Part shown: piece by piece, positions 1 through 7,053 of the stretch
Position numbering within the stretch: position 1 is the first letter of the stretch
Layout of the letters: each line of letters begins with the position of its first letter
Assembly (NCBI GenBank): GCA_041677345.1
Contig: JBAYQE010000036.1
Coordinates: forward strand, 1-23,147
Source: JALOAT01 sp041677345
GTDB taxonomy: Bacteria; Pseudomonadota; Gammaproteobacteria; Thiohalomonadales; Thiohalomonadaceae
Length of the DNA stretch: 23,147 nt
Direction: 5' to 3'
Notes under the pieces: generated by a model
Database searches by the model: none
Told to the model about the DNA's origin: nothing
Seen by the model: the letters and a program-made list of their open reading frames with translations, nothing else
Program-made: the position numbers and the translations under genes

Positions 1-26
1 AAAGACGCGGAGGGCGCAAAGTCTTC

Positions 27-103
27 GTAGGTCACGTTGGCGCACAGCGCCGACGTGACAGGCGTGGCCGGAAAATGTCACGTTGCTTCGCAATGTGACC
101 TAC
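27..103. repeat. Inverted pair of REP-like palindromes
   Basis: Two imperfect palindromes lie head to head in opposite orientation. The first (27-59) starts with the head GTAGG and has 13-nt arms (31-43 and 47-59) that pair with one mismatch around a 3-nt loop. The second (77-103) has 10-nt arms (77-86 and 90-99) with one mismatch and ends in CCTAC, the reverse complement of the head. The outer ends (26-39 and 91-104) also match each other inverted, with one mismatch. A GTAG-headed hairpin is the hallmark of REP sequences mobilised by RAYT transposases, and paired inverted copies are known as REPINs or BIMEs. No transposase gene is in the window. Confidence 0.7.
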
Positions 104-215
104 GGGCCGATAGCAACGGATTTCCCCGTGTCCCGGTGTCCCCCGTGGTCCATGCTTTTTCGTAATCCCGGCCGGAGTGTGTCTAAGGTCACGCTTTGTA
201 GGCGCCGGCACGGGT

Positions 216-235
216 GGGCGGTATAATCTCCGCCC
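216..235 (+). promoter_or_regulatory. Probable promoter of the DUF47-pit-aroE operon, -10 inside a palindrome
   Basis: A perfect sigma-70 -10 hexamer TATAAT lies at 222-227, 30 bp before the ATG of the first gene. No good -35 sits at 16-18 bp spacing; the nearest T-rich element, TTGTAG at 196-201, is 20 bp away. The -10 is flanked by perfect 6-bp inverted arms, GGGCGG (216-221) and CCGCCC (230-235). These would put a small hairpin or operator across the start-site region. The promoter role is inferred from position and the hexamer. Confidence 0.5.
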
Positions 236-257
236 TTCTAGGACCAAGAGAGCCTAT

Positions 258-935
258 ATGCCGAAGAGTTACATCTTCAGCCTGTTCGGCGCCTCGCCCA
301 TTCGGCCGTTGCAGCACCATATGGCCAAGGTGCAGGTGACCATCGCCGAACTCATCCCGTTTTTTGAGGCCGTATTCGCCGCTGACTGGGCCGAAGCCGA
401 ACGTCTCCAGCGGCGCATCTCGGCCCTCGAAAACGAGGCCGACACCCTCAAGAAAAACCTACGCCTGCACCTGCCCTCGGGCTGGATGATGGCCATGTCG
501 CGCCGTGACGTGCTGGAGGTGCTGTCGGTCCAGGACAAGATTGCCAACCGGGCCAAGGATATCGCCGGCCTGGTGCTCGGACGCAAGATGGAGTTCCCTG
601 AGGACATGCGCACGCGCCTGATGGACTTCATCAAGCGCAGCGTGGACGCCTCCGCTCAGGCCCAGCGCGCCATTGACGAGTTGGACGAACTGGTCGAGAC
701 CGGTTTCCGCGGCGGTGAGGTGAGGCTGGTGGAGTCCATGCTCAAGGAGCTGGACGCCATCGAAAGCGACACGGATAAAATGCAGGTCGAGGTGCGCGCG
801 CAGGTATTTGCGCGTGAGAAGGAACTCGACCCGGTCGACGTCATGTTCATCTACCGGGTCATCGAAGGGATCGGCGATCTGGGAGATCTCGCTCAGCGCG
901 TAGGCAGCCGCCTGCAGTTGATGCTGGCCCGCTGA
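258..935 (+). CDS. TIGR00153/DUF47 family PhoU-like phosphate transport accessory protein
   Basis: This 225-residue, almost all-helical cytoplasmic protein belongs to the DUF47 (TIGR00153) family. These are PhoU-like proteins that usually sit beside PiT phosphate transporters and are thought to modulate them. Two PhoU-type acidic motifs are visible, ENEAD near residue 60 and ESDTD near residue 173; in PhoU proteins such motifs bind metal clusters. Length fits the family. I chose the ATG at 258 because family members start with a sequence like MPKSYIFSLFG. The in-frame GTG at 177 would add 27 unrelated residues and lies upstream of the -10 element. The stop overlaps the ribosome binding site of the pit gene 11 bp downstream, so the pair is co-transcribed. 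Confidence 0.92.
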   Translation: MPKSYIFSLFGASPIRPLQHHMAKVQVTIAELIPFFEAVFAADWAEAERLQRRISALENEADTLKKNLRLHLPSGWMMAMSRRDVLEVLSVQDKIANRAKDIAGLVLGRKMEFPEDMRTRLMDFIKRSVDASAQAQRAIDELDELVETGFRGGEVRLVESMLKELDAIESDTDKMQVEVRAQVFAREKELDPVDVMFIYRVIEGIGDLGDLAQRVGSRLQLMLAR

Positions 936-945
936 GGAGGTTTCC

Positions 946-2196
946 GTGGAGTACGCAACTGTTTACATCGTGCTCGCCTGCGCGTTCGGCCTGTTCATGG
1001 CGTGGGGCGTGGGCGCCAACGACGTGGCCAACGCCATGGGCACGTCGGTCGGCTCGGGTGCCCTCACCGTCCGCCAAGCCATCATCATCGCCGCCATCTT
1101 CGAGTTCGCCGGCGCCGTGCTGGCGGGCGGCGAAGTCACCGAGACCATCCGCAACGGCATGATCGACAGCCAGGTGCTCGCCGGCGCGCCGGACCTGCTG
1201 GTGTTCGGCATGCTGGCCTCGCTGCTCTCGGCCGGGATCTGGCTGCTGGTGGCCTCGCACTTCGGCTGGCCGGTGTCCACCACCCACACCATCGTCGGTG
1301 CCATTGTCGGCTTCGCGGCCGTGGGCATCGGTATCGAGGCGGTGCATTGGGAAAAGATCGTCTCCATCATTGCGAGCTGGGTGGTCTCACCGGTGTTGGC
1401 CGGTATCGTGGGCTTCGCCCTGTTCCGCAGCGTGCAGGTGCTGATCCTGGAGGCCAACAACCCGTTGCGCGCCGCCAAGCGCTGGGTGCCGATGTACATG
1501 TTCATCGTCGGCCTCGTCGTCGCGCTGGTCACGCTGCGAAAGGGCCTCAAGCACGTCGGCCTGGAGCTCGATACCGGCGAGACCTACCTGCTCTCCGTCG
1601 GGCTCGGCGCACTGCTCATGGGTATCGGTAACCTGGCCATCATGCGCATGCGCCTCGACCCGAGCGCGGACATCGATTTCCACTTCGCCAATGTGGAGAA
1701 GGTGTTCGGGATCCTCATGCTGGTCACCGCCTGCGCCACGGCCTTCGCCCACGGCTCCAACGACGTGGCCAATGCGGTCGGTCCCATGGCGGCCGTGATC
1801 GGCCTCGCGCAGACCGGCCTGGTGAACGGCACGACTGCCATGCCCCCGTGGATCCTGCTGGTCGGCGGTATCGGCATCGTGGTCGGCCTGGTGACCTTCG
1901 GCCAGAAAGTCATGGGAACAGTGGGTAGCGGCATCTGCGAACTGACCCCGAGCCGCGGCTTCGCCGCCACCCTGTCCGCTGCGGGCACGGTGGTGTTTGC
2001 CTCGGCGGCAGGCCTGCCCATCTCCACCACCCATACCCTGGTGGGCGGCGTGCTCGGCGTGGGCCTGGCCCGCGGTATCGCCGCACTGAACCTGGAGGTG
2101 GTGCGCAACATCTTCATGTCGTGGGTGGTGACGCTGCCGGCCGGTGCGTTTTTCGCGATCCTGTTCTTCTACATCCTGAGGGCGATCTTCGGCTGA
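946..2196 (+). CDS. pit: PiT family low-affinity inorganic phosphate transporter
   Basis: This 416-residue integral membrane protein should import inorganic phosphate by cation symport through the inner membrane. It shows the internal duplication typical of PiT transporters. GANDVANAMG near residue 23 is echoed by HGSNDVANAVG near residue 268, and PVSTTHTIVG near residue 109 by PISTTHTLVG near residue 357. The protein is hydrophobic over most of its length, with roughly ten or more membrane segments. The start is GTG at 946, supported by a strong ribosome binding site GAGGAGG at 934-940. It follows the DUF47 gene by 10 bp and precedes aroE by 1 bp. The DUF47 neighbour suggests control by that accessory protein. 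A related cation-coupled substrate such as sulphate is possible but less likely, given the neighbour. Confidence 0.95.
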   Translation: MEYATVYIVLACAFGLFMAWGVGANDVANAMGTSVGSGALTVRQAIIIAAIFEFAGAVLAGGEVTETIRNGMIDSQVLAGAPDLLVFGMLASLLSAGIWLLVASHFGWPVSTTHTIVGAIVGFAAVGIGIEAVHWEKIVSIIASWVVSPVLAGIVGFALFRSVQVLILEANNPLRAAKRWVPMYMFIVGLVVALVTLRKGLKHVGLELDTGETYLLSVGLGALLMGIGNLAIMRMRLDPSADIDFHFANVEKVFGILMLVTACATAFAHGSNDVANAVGPMAAVIGLAQTGLVNGTTAMPPWILLVGGIGIVVGLVTFGQKVMGTVGSGICELTPSRGFAATLSAAGTVVFASAAGLPISTTHTLVGGVLGVGLARGIAALNLEVVRNIFMSWVVTLPAGAFFAILFFYILRAIFG

Positions 2197-2197
2197 T

Positions 2198-3049
2198 ATG
2201 TCGTTGCTCGATTTCGACGCCAAGCCCGACCTGTACGCGGTCATGGGCAACCCCATTGGCCACAGCAAGTCGCCGCAGATCCATGCGCTGTTCGCTGCCC
2301 AGACGCGACAGCGCATGACCTACCAGGCCATGCTGGTGGACCTGGGTGGTTTCGAGCAGGCCCTTGGCAACTTCCAGGCCCACGGCGGCAAAGGCTGCAA
2401 CGTCACCCTCCCGTTCAAGGAGGAGGCCTGGCGCCTGATGGACGATCGCAGCGCACGTGCCGAACTGGCAGGTGCGGTAAATACCGTCGTCTTCCGGCCT
2501 GACGGTGCGCGCTATGGCGACAACACTGACGGGGTGGGCCTGGTGCGCGACCTCAAGGAGAATCATGGGGTGCACCTCACCGGCCGCCGCATGCTCATCC
2601 TGGGCGCCGGCGGTGCCGTGCGCGGCGTGCTTGGGCCATTGCTCGACGAAAAACCGGAATCCGTGGTGATTGCCAACCGCACGCTGCCGCGTGCCACCGA
2701 ACTGGCGCGTGCGTTTGCCGGTGCCGGCGATGTTCAGGCCTGTGCCTTCGAGGCGCTTGCCGGCCAGTGTTTCGATGTGGTGATCAATGGCACCTCGGCC
2801 AGTCTGCAAGGCGATCTCCCGCCGCTGCCCGAGGGCATTCTGGCGCCCGCGGCCTGGTGCTACGACATGATGTACGGTGCTGCGCCCACGGTGTTCATGC
2901 ACTGGGCCACGCATCGCGGCGCACAGGCCGCCGACGGCCTGGGCATGCTGGTGGAGCAAGCCGCCGAGTCCTTCCTGCTGTGGCGCGGCGTGCGGCCGCA
3001 GACCACGCCGGTGATCGCCGCACTACGCGAGGCACTCACCGCCAGGTGA
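2198..3049 (+). CDS. aroE: Shikimate dehydrogenase (NADP+)
   Basis: AroE reduces 3-dehydroshikimate to shikimate with NADPH in the cytoplasm, the fourth step of chorismate synthesis. The 283-residue protein has the full set of family motifs. The shikimate-binding serines are S23 and S25 in GNPIGHSKSP. Catalytic K74 is in NVTLPFK and D111 in NTDGVG. The nucleotide loop is GAGGAVRG, followed by NRT, which favours NADP. The C-terminal DGLGMLVEQA helix is also present. The ATG at 2198 lies 1 bp after the pit stop codon, so translation is probably coupled. Its last 14 bp overlap the 3' end of the opposite-strand RRM gene. E. coli AroE is 272 residues, so length is normal. Confidence 0.96.
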   Translation: MSLLDFDAKPDLYAVMGNPIGHSKSPQIHALFAAQTRQRMTYQAMLVDLGGFEQALGNFQAHGGKGCNVTLPFKEEAWRLMDDRSARAELAGAVNTVVFRPDGARYGDNTDGVGLVRDLKENHGVHLTGRRMLILGAGGAVRGVLGPLLDEKPESVVIANRTLPRATELARAFAGAGDVQACAFEALAGQCFDVVINGTSASLQGDLPPLPEGILAPAAWCYDMMYGAAPTVFMHWATHRGAQAADGLGMLVEQAAESFLLWRGVRPQTTPVIAALREALTAR

Positions 3050-3395
3050 GTGGTGCGGGGCGGAACCGCCCGTGCCGGCGCCGGTCGCCTTCGCGCTTTG
3101 CTTCGCCGTTGGCGCGCTTCGCGGGTGGGCCGGTACGCCGGTCCCGCTCGTCACGGTGCACGTATTCCCTTACCACCACCGGTTCCCCCAGCAGGCGCTT
3201 GCCGTTGAGATGCTCGATGGCGCGACGTGCGGCGAGATCCGGCTCGATGACCCCGTGCCCGAACCGCTCCACCTTACCGTCTTCCCGCACCTTCTCCAGG
3301 ATACGGAAGTGGGCCACGTGGCCGTAGCCCATGAAGAACCGGTTGAGGTGGGACACGGCGGCGTAGCGCGGCAGATTGCCGATGAAGATCTCCAT
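3036..3395 (-). CDS. Small RRM-domain RNA-binding protein
   Basis: This 119-residue protein has one RNA recognition motif followed by a basic tail. RNP2 is clear at residues 3-7 (IFIGNLP). The second half of the fold, with ARRAIEHLNGKRLLGE, is also canonical. RNP1 is degenerate: the sequence RFGHGVIE near residues 44-51 lacks the aromatic residues that normally stack on RNA. The tail from about residue 80 is rich in Arg and Lys and probably disordered. Single-RRM proteins of this size are widespread in proteobacteria and are mostly uncharacterised. The gene is convergent with aroE and overlaps it by 14 bp. It lies 114 bp downstream of the carbonic anhydrase-like gene on the same strand. Confidence 0.85.
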   Translation of the reverse strand: MEIFIGNLPRYAAVSHLNRFFMGYGHVAHFRILEKVREDGKVERFGHGVIEPDLAARRAIEHLNGKRLLGEPVVVREYVHRDERDRRTGPPAKRANGEAKREGDRRRHGRFRPAPLTWR

Positions 3396-3509
3396 CGCGC
3401 AGGTCCGAAAGGATTTGTATCAAGTGTTGCTTATGGTGCGATGAATGCAAGCAGCGAGATAGACGGCGAACCCCGTCCACGCCGGAAGCCCTTGCAGTGG
3501 GCGGTCACC

Positions 3510-4034
3510 CTAGCAGTAGGCGTTCTTTAGGCGCACATAGTGCGCGGCCGAATAGCGCAGCTTCTCGCGTTCGGCACCGGTGAGCGGACGTATACGCCGT
3601 ACCGGGGCGCCGAGCCACAGATAACCACCCTCCAGCACCTTGCCCGGCGGCACCAGGCTGCCCGCGCCCAGCAGTACCTCGGGTTCCAGTCGTGCCCCAT
3701 CGAGCACGATGGCACCCATGCCCACAAGACAGCGATCGCCGACGGTGCAGCCGTGCAGCACCACCTTGTGGCCCACCGTCACGTCATCACCCACCACACA
3801 GGGATGACCGCCGGGGACATCCGCGTGGTCATGTGTCACATGCAGCACCGAGCCGTCCTGGATGCTGGTGCGTGCACCCACGCGAATGGTGTTCACGTCG
3901 CCGCGCAGCACCGCCATGGGCCAGACGGAACTGTCCGCGCCGATGCTCACGTCGCCAATCACTACCGCAGCCGCATCCACGTACACACCGGGCGCAATCT
4001 GCGGGACCTTGTCTTTGAAGGGGCGTACAGACAT
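3510..4034 (-). CDS. Gamma-class carbonic anhydrase family protein (YrdA-like)
   Basis: This 174-residue left-handed beta-helix protein is of the gamma carbonic anhydrase/YrdA/PaaY type. Hexapeptide repeats run through most of it (for example VIGDVSIGADSSVWP and VVGDDVTVGHK). The presumed zinc ligands are H65 in VLHVTH plus H89 and H94 in VGHKVVLHG, the spacing seen in YrdA-like members. The C-terminal segment LRYSAAHYVRLKNAY is also typical. Many YrdA-type proteins show weak or no measured carbonic anhydrase activity, so the reaction is uncertain. No clear ribosome binding site precedes the ATG. A repeat element starts only 5 bp upstream of it, so the natural leader may have been replaced. 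Confidence 0.93.
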   Translation of the reverse strand: MSVRPFKDKVPQIAPGVYVDAAAVVIGDVSIGADSSVWPMAVLRGDVNTIRVGARTSIQDGSVLHVTHDHADVPGGHPCVVGDDVTVGHKVVLHGCTVGDRCLVGMGAIVLDGARLEPEVLLGAGSLVPPGKVLEGGYLWLGAPVRRIRPLTGAEREKLRYSAAHYVRLKNAYC

Positions 4035-4039
4035 GGTTC

Positions 4040-4165
4040 AACGCGGAGGGCGCGGAGACGCGGAGGACGCGGAGAAAATCACGCTCCGGGTGGTGTGTTT
4101 CCCGCCCAAGGGTGCACAGTTCATAGTCAGATCTACGTGTTGCATCACTCCGCGCCCTCCGCGTT
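4040..4165. repeat. 126-bp element with perfect 18-bp inverted ends
   Basis: The 18 bases at 4040-4057 (AACGCGGAGGGCGCGGAG) are repeated exactly as the reverse complement at 4148-4165. Inside the left end, CGGAG recurs at 4044, 4053, 4061 and 4070, an 8-9 bp imperfect tandem repeat. A related string (GACGCGGAGGGCGCA) occurs at 5-19 of the window, so this is a dispersed sequence type. The element fills nearly all of the 141-bp space between the carbonic anhydrase-like gene and gor and has no coding capacity. It could be a MITE-like or REP-like insertion, or a structured RNA segment. No flanking target duplication is obvious. Confidence 0.7.
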
Positions 4166-4175
4166 ACGCTCCAGT

Positions 4176-5525
4176 TCACCGCATGGTCACCAGTTCTTCG
4201 GCGCTGGTGGGGTGGATGGCCACCGTGTTGTCGAAGTCGCGCTTGGTGGCGCCCATCTTGATGGCCACCGCGAAGCCTTGCAGCATTTCGTCGGCGCCGC
4301 GGCCGATGATGTGGCAGCCCACGACCCTTTCTTGTGCACCCACGCACACCAGCTTCATGGCGGTGCGTGATTTGTGCGGGGTGAGAGCGTGGTACATGGG
4401 GGTGAAGCGCGTGGTGTACACCTTCACGGATTCCATGCCGTGGATGGTCTGTGCCGCTTCCTCGCTGAGGCCCACCGAGGCGATGGGTGGATGACTGAAG
4501 ATCACCGTGGGCACATCGTTGTAGTCGAGGCGACGCTCGGGCTGGTTGTTGAACAGGCGATCACACAGGCGGCGCGCGGCGGCGATGGCCACCGGGGTGA
4601 GCTGTGCACGCCCGGTGGCATCACCTACCGCATATACCCCGGGCACGTTGGTGTTCTGGAAGGCATCGGTGGCGATGTAGCCGGCCTCGTCCACCTCCAC
4701 GCCTGCCGCCTCCAGATTGAGTGCGGCGGTGTTTGGGCTGCGGCCTACGGCCCAGATCAGTGCATCGAAGCCCGTGAGCGTGTGACCACCCTGGCAGTGC
4801 AGGGTCAGGCGACCGTCGGCACCCTTCTCTACGCGCTCCACGTTGATGTTGGGCAGGATGTTCATGCCGCTGTCCACCATCTCCTCCATGAGGGTCTCGC
4901 GCAGCATGGCGTCGAAGCCCTTGAGGAAGTGTTGGCGCCGGAGCAGCAGGTCCACGTCGCTGCCGAGGGCCTTGAGTAGGCCGGCGAGTTCCACCGCGAT
5001 ATAACCGCCGCCCACCACGGCCACGCGCCGGGGTTGCTCGGTCAGGGCAAAAAAGCCGTCCGAGGTGATGCCGTGCTCGGCACCGGGGAGGGCCGGTACG
5101 ATGGCGTTGCCCCCGGGGGCGATGACGATGTGGTCGGCCGTGTAATGCTCACCACCCACCTCCAGGGTATGGGCGTCCACGAAGCGGGCACGGCCCACGA
5201 TGGTATCGATGCCGGAATCGACCAGATAACCCTGGTACCAGGTATTGATAGCCCCGATATAGGCCTCGCGTGCAGCCACCAGCGCGGCCCAGTCAAAGCC
5301 TTCCCGCTTGACCTCGAAACCGTAGCCACGCGCATCGGCGAGGCTGCTTGCCACCTCCGCCGCATTCCACATGACCTTCTTGGGTACGCAGCCCACGTTG
5401 ACGCAGGTGCCGCCGAGGCGGCCCATCTCGATCACAGCGGCCTTCTTGCCGTACATGGCCGCGCGTTCCGCAGCCGACAACCCGCCGCTGCCCGCACCGA
5501 TGGCGATGAGGTCGTAATGCTTCAT
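4176..5525 (-). CDS. gor: Glutathione-disulfide reductase
   Basis: Gor reduces oxidised glutathione with NADPH, using FAD and a redox-active disulfide, in the cytoplasm. The 449-residue protein (E. coli: 450) has the FAD motif GAGSGG at residues 10-15. The catalytic pair is C41 and C46 in GGTCVNVGCVPKK. The second dinucleotide motif is GGGYIAVELAG, and the C-terminal HPTSAEE carries the proton-relay His and Glu. In the NADPH-binding loop the first Arg (LLRRQ) is kept, but the second Arg of E. coli Gor is Lys here (FLKGFD), a mild change. The start at 5525 gives the usual MKHYDLIAIG N-terminus. The frame stays open upstream to 5702 without homology. The gene runs towards the inverted-repeat element and the carbonic anhydrase-like gene. 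Confidence 0.94.
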   Translation of the reverse strand: MKHYDLIAIGAGSGGLSAAERAAMYGKKAAVIEMGRLGGTCVNVGCVPKKVMWNAAEVASSLADARGYGFEVKREGFDWAALVAAREAYIGAINTWYQGYLVDSGIDTIVGRARFVDAHTLEVGGEHYTADHIVIAPGGNAIVPALPGAEHGITSDGFFALTEQPRRVAVVGGGYIAVELAGLLKALGSDVDLLLRRQHFLKGFDAMLRETLMEEMVDSGMNILPNINVERVEKGADGRLTLHCQGGHTLTGFDALIWAVGRSPNTAALNLEAAGVEVDEAGYIATDAFQNTNVPGVYAVGDATGRAQLTPVAIAAARRLCDRLFNNQPERRLDYNDVPTVIFSHPPIASVGLSEEAAQTIHGMESVKVYTTRFTPMYHALTPHKSRTAMKLVCVGAQERVVGCHIIGRGADEMLQGFAVAIKMGATKRDFDNTVAIHPTSAEELVTMR

Positions 5526-5555
5526 GGAATTCGTCCGGTTCGTCGCGAACGCAGA

Positions 5556-5561
5556 AGTATA
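5556..5561 (-). promoter_or_regulatory. Possible -10 element of gor
   Basis: The minus strand reads TATACT here (TGTATACTTC), 30 bp upstream of the gor ATG. The -35 region at the right distance is poor. The position and the resemblance to the other GTATA-type -10 elements in this window make it a plausible promoter, but nothing more. Confidence 0.3.
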
Positions 5562-5753
5562 CAGGTGAAGTGCCACGGTATAGCGCCAGCGCCGGCGCGG
5601 GAATTCCGCTGCCGGCACCTGCGCGGCCTTTATGCCGTGGCAACCCGGCGTGACGTCAGCGCAAGCCAGGCACGAACACTGCCCAGGAAGGTCTCCGCTC
5701 ACCAGCGCAAACCTTCCGCATTGGACAGTTTTCTCCCTGTGGGGAGACCACGG

Positions 5754-6398
5754 CTAGAGCGCCTGGCACACGGCGTAGGTTGTGCCCACCGCCTCGGCGT
5801 AGCGGGCGGCAACCGTACCCGCATTGCCCGGATCGGTGGCGGCGCTGGTCTGGGCCTGGGCGCGGATGTCGCCCGTGTCGGGCCGCCCGTCATCCAGCTG
5901 CATGTCCAGCGCCTCGGCCGCCTTGAGCGGCACCATGGAGGCACACAACACGACCGGGCCGTTGAGGCCGAGCGGATTATTGCCGTTGCCGGACACCACG
6001 CCGAACTGCCCGCCAAAGGCATGTGACGGATGATTGGCATCGGCGGGATCCCCTTTGAGCAGGCCGGCGCGCCGCAGGTGCTGCCAGAACCAGCGGCGTT
6101 CATGATTGCCGATGGGACCCACATCGAAGGCGTCGTTGCGGTCTTCCAGGTAGCTGTCGCCGTTGCCCACTGTGCCGCCACTCCAGCGGTCCGCCCGTTC
6201 GTCGTCACCGGGCACGCGCTGGTAGCGATCACGGTAGGCGTGCAGCGCGGCGGCGATACCCTCGAAGTCGCTGCGCAGGTTGCGAATGCGCGCGTTGTCG
6301 ATCATCTCCTGGCCCTTGATGATGCCGCCGAGCAGTAGGCCGATGATGACCAGTACGATGGCGATCTCGATGAGCGTAAAACCGGATTGCTTGTCCAT
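5754..6398 (-). CDS. Prepilin-type pseudopilin / type IV pilin-like subunit
   Basis: This 214-residue pilin-like subunit is made as a prepilin. The type III signal is textbook: a short basic leader, cleavage after G6, F7 as the first mature residue, Glu at +5 (E11), then a hydrophobic helix to about residue 28. The globular part carries FEGIAAALHAYRDRYQ and RVPGDD, then LNGPVVLCASMVPLKA and MQLDDGRPDTG. This layout is shared by many proteobacterial pilin-like proteins. C152 and C211 could form the C-terminal disulfide loop of type IV pilins. It is the last gene of the pilus operon, 34 bp after the previous one, with a strong AAGGAGAGG ribosome binding site of its own. That fits higher expression, so it could be the main subunit, but this is inference. 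Confidence 0.88.
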   Translation of the reverse strand: MDKQSGFTLIEIAIVLVIIGLLLGGIIKGQEMIDNARIRNLRSDFEGIAAALHAYRDRYQRVPGDDERADRWSGGTVGNGDSYLEDRNDAFDVGPIGNHERRWFWQHLRRAGLLKGDPADANHPSHAFGGQFGVVSGNGNNPLGLNGPVVLCASMVPLKAAEALDMQLDDGRPDTGDIRAQAQTSAATDPGNAGTVAARYAEAVGTTYAVCQAL

Positions 6399-6432
6399 GC
6401 CTCTCCTTCCCTTGTTGTGATGTGAATCTGTA

Positions 6433-7053
6433 TCACGGCCAGCGTCCGGCCGCGGCCAGACGCGCGATCAGCACGTTCCTGCCGAGTACCACCAACCTGT
6501 CGTCGAAGTGAACGGTGCAACCGCTGGTGCACCAGGCCGTGTCCGTGAACACGGTATCCGCCGTGCCGTTCTCACCGTTGCCCAGGTGGTCCGGGCCCAG
6601 TGCGAGCACCACCGCCACAGGAGCGTTGGGATTGCCCGCCGTGAGCGGCGTACCGTCGGCCTCCTGCACCCGCAGCCCGTCGGTCGTGTGCGGTGGATCG
6701 GCGAGGGCCACCCCCGTGAAAGCGCCGTCGGGCCGGTAGCGCAGCGCATTGCCCCAGGCGTCGTAACCGCGTGTGCGGGTGAGGCCGAGGGTCTGCCAGG
6801 GCAAGGCGCCCTCCCCGTTCAGCGGGCAGTCCTCGTTCCCATCGCCATCCTGATCGGCGCATGGCAGGCGTCCGTGCACCAGGGCGAAGCCCAGCAGCGC
6901 CTCCTGCGCGAGGGCCAGGTTGGTGTCCGTCACCACCACGCGCCGGTGTTCCATGGACGTGCCGAGCGGCGTCAGCAGTCCGCCGAGCAGCAGCCCCAGG
7001 ATCACCAGCACCACGGCCAGTTCCAGCAGTGAAAATCCATGCTGCCGTGTCAT
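6433..7053 (-). CDS. Prepilin-type pseudopilin with Asp-rich calcium-type loop
   Basis: This 206-residue prepilin has a canonical processing site (G6 then F7, E11 at +5) and a hydrophobic helix to about residue 28. After GRLP at residues 61-64 comes a loop bracketed by C65 and C76. In it D67, D69, D71, N73 and D75 alternate with small residues, an EF-hand-like calcium pattern. A second pair, C175 and C179, precedes FDDRLVVLGRN. The ATG overlaps the stop of the upstream gene by 4 bp (7050-7053), so the two are translationally coupled. The same order of modules is recognisable in the upstream gene, so the two look like diverged relatives. It is probably a minor pilin or tip component; its exact MSHA counterpart is not clear. 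Confidence 0.85.
   Translation of the reverse strand: MTRQHGFSLLELAVVLVILGLLLGGLLTPLGTSMEHRRVVVTDTNLALAQEALLGFALVHGRLPCADQDGDGNEDCPLNGEGALPWQTLGLTRTRGYDAWGNALRYRPDGAFTGVALADPPHTTDGLRVQEADGTPLTAGNPNAPVAVVLALGPDHLGNGENGTADTVFTDTAWCTSGCTVHFDDRLVVLGRNVLIARLAAAGRWP

Noticed and set aside
258..935. DUF47 protein as the phosphate regulator PhoU itself
   Set aside because: Length and N-terminus fit the TIGR00153/DUF47 family linked to PiT transporters, and no pst genes are nearby.
4040..4075. CRISPR-like or tandem array from the repeated GCGGAG units
   Set aside because: Units are only 8-9 bp with no spacers, so they are simple imperfect repeats, not a CRISPR array.
3540..4370. 276-codon plus-strand frame across the carbonic anhydrase gene and the inverted-repeat element
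   Set aside because: It is rich in His, Arg and Ala, as expected from antisense reading of a GC-rich gene, and crosses the repeat without any motif.
5732..5747. Hairpin TCTCCC/GGGAGA just after the pilus operon as a terminator
   Set aside because: The stem is only 6 bp, and on the minus strand it is followed by A residues rather than a T run, so it does not look like an intrinsic terminator.
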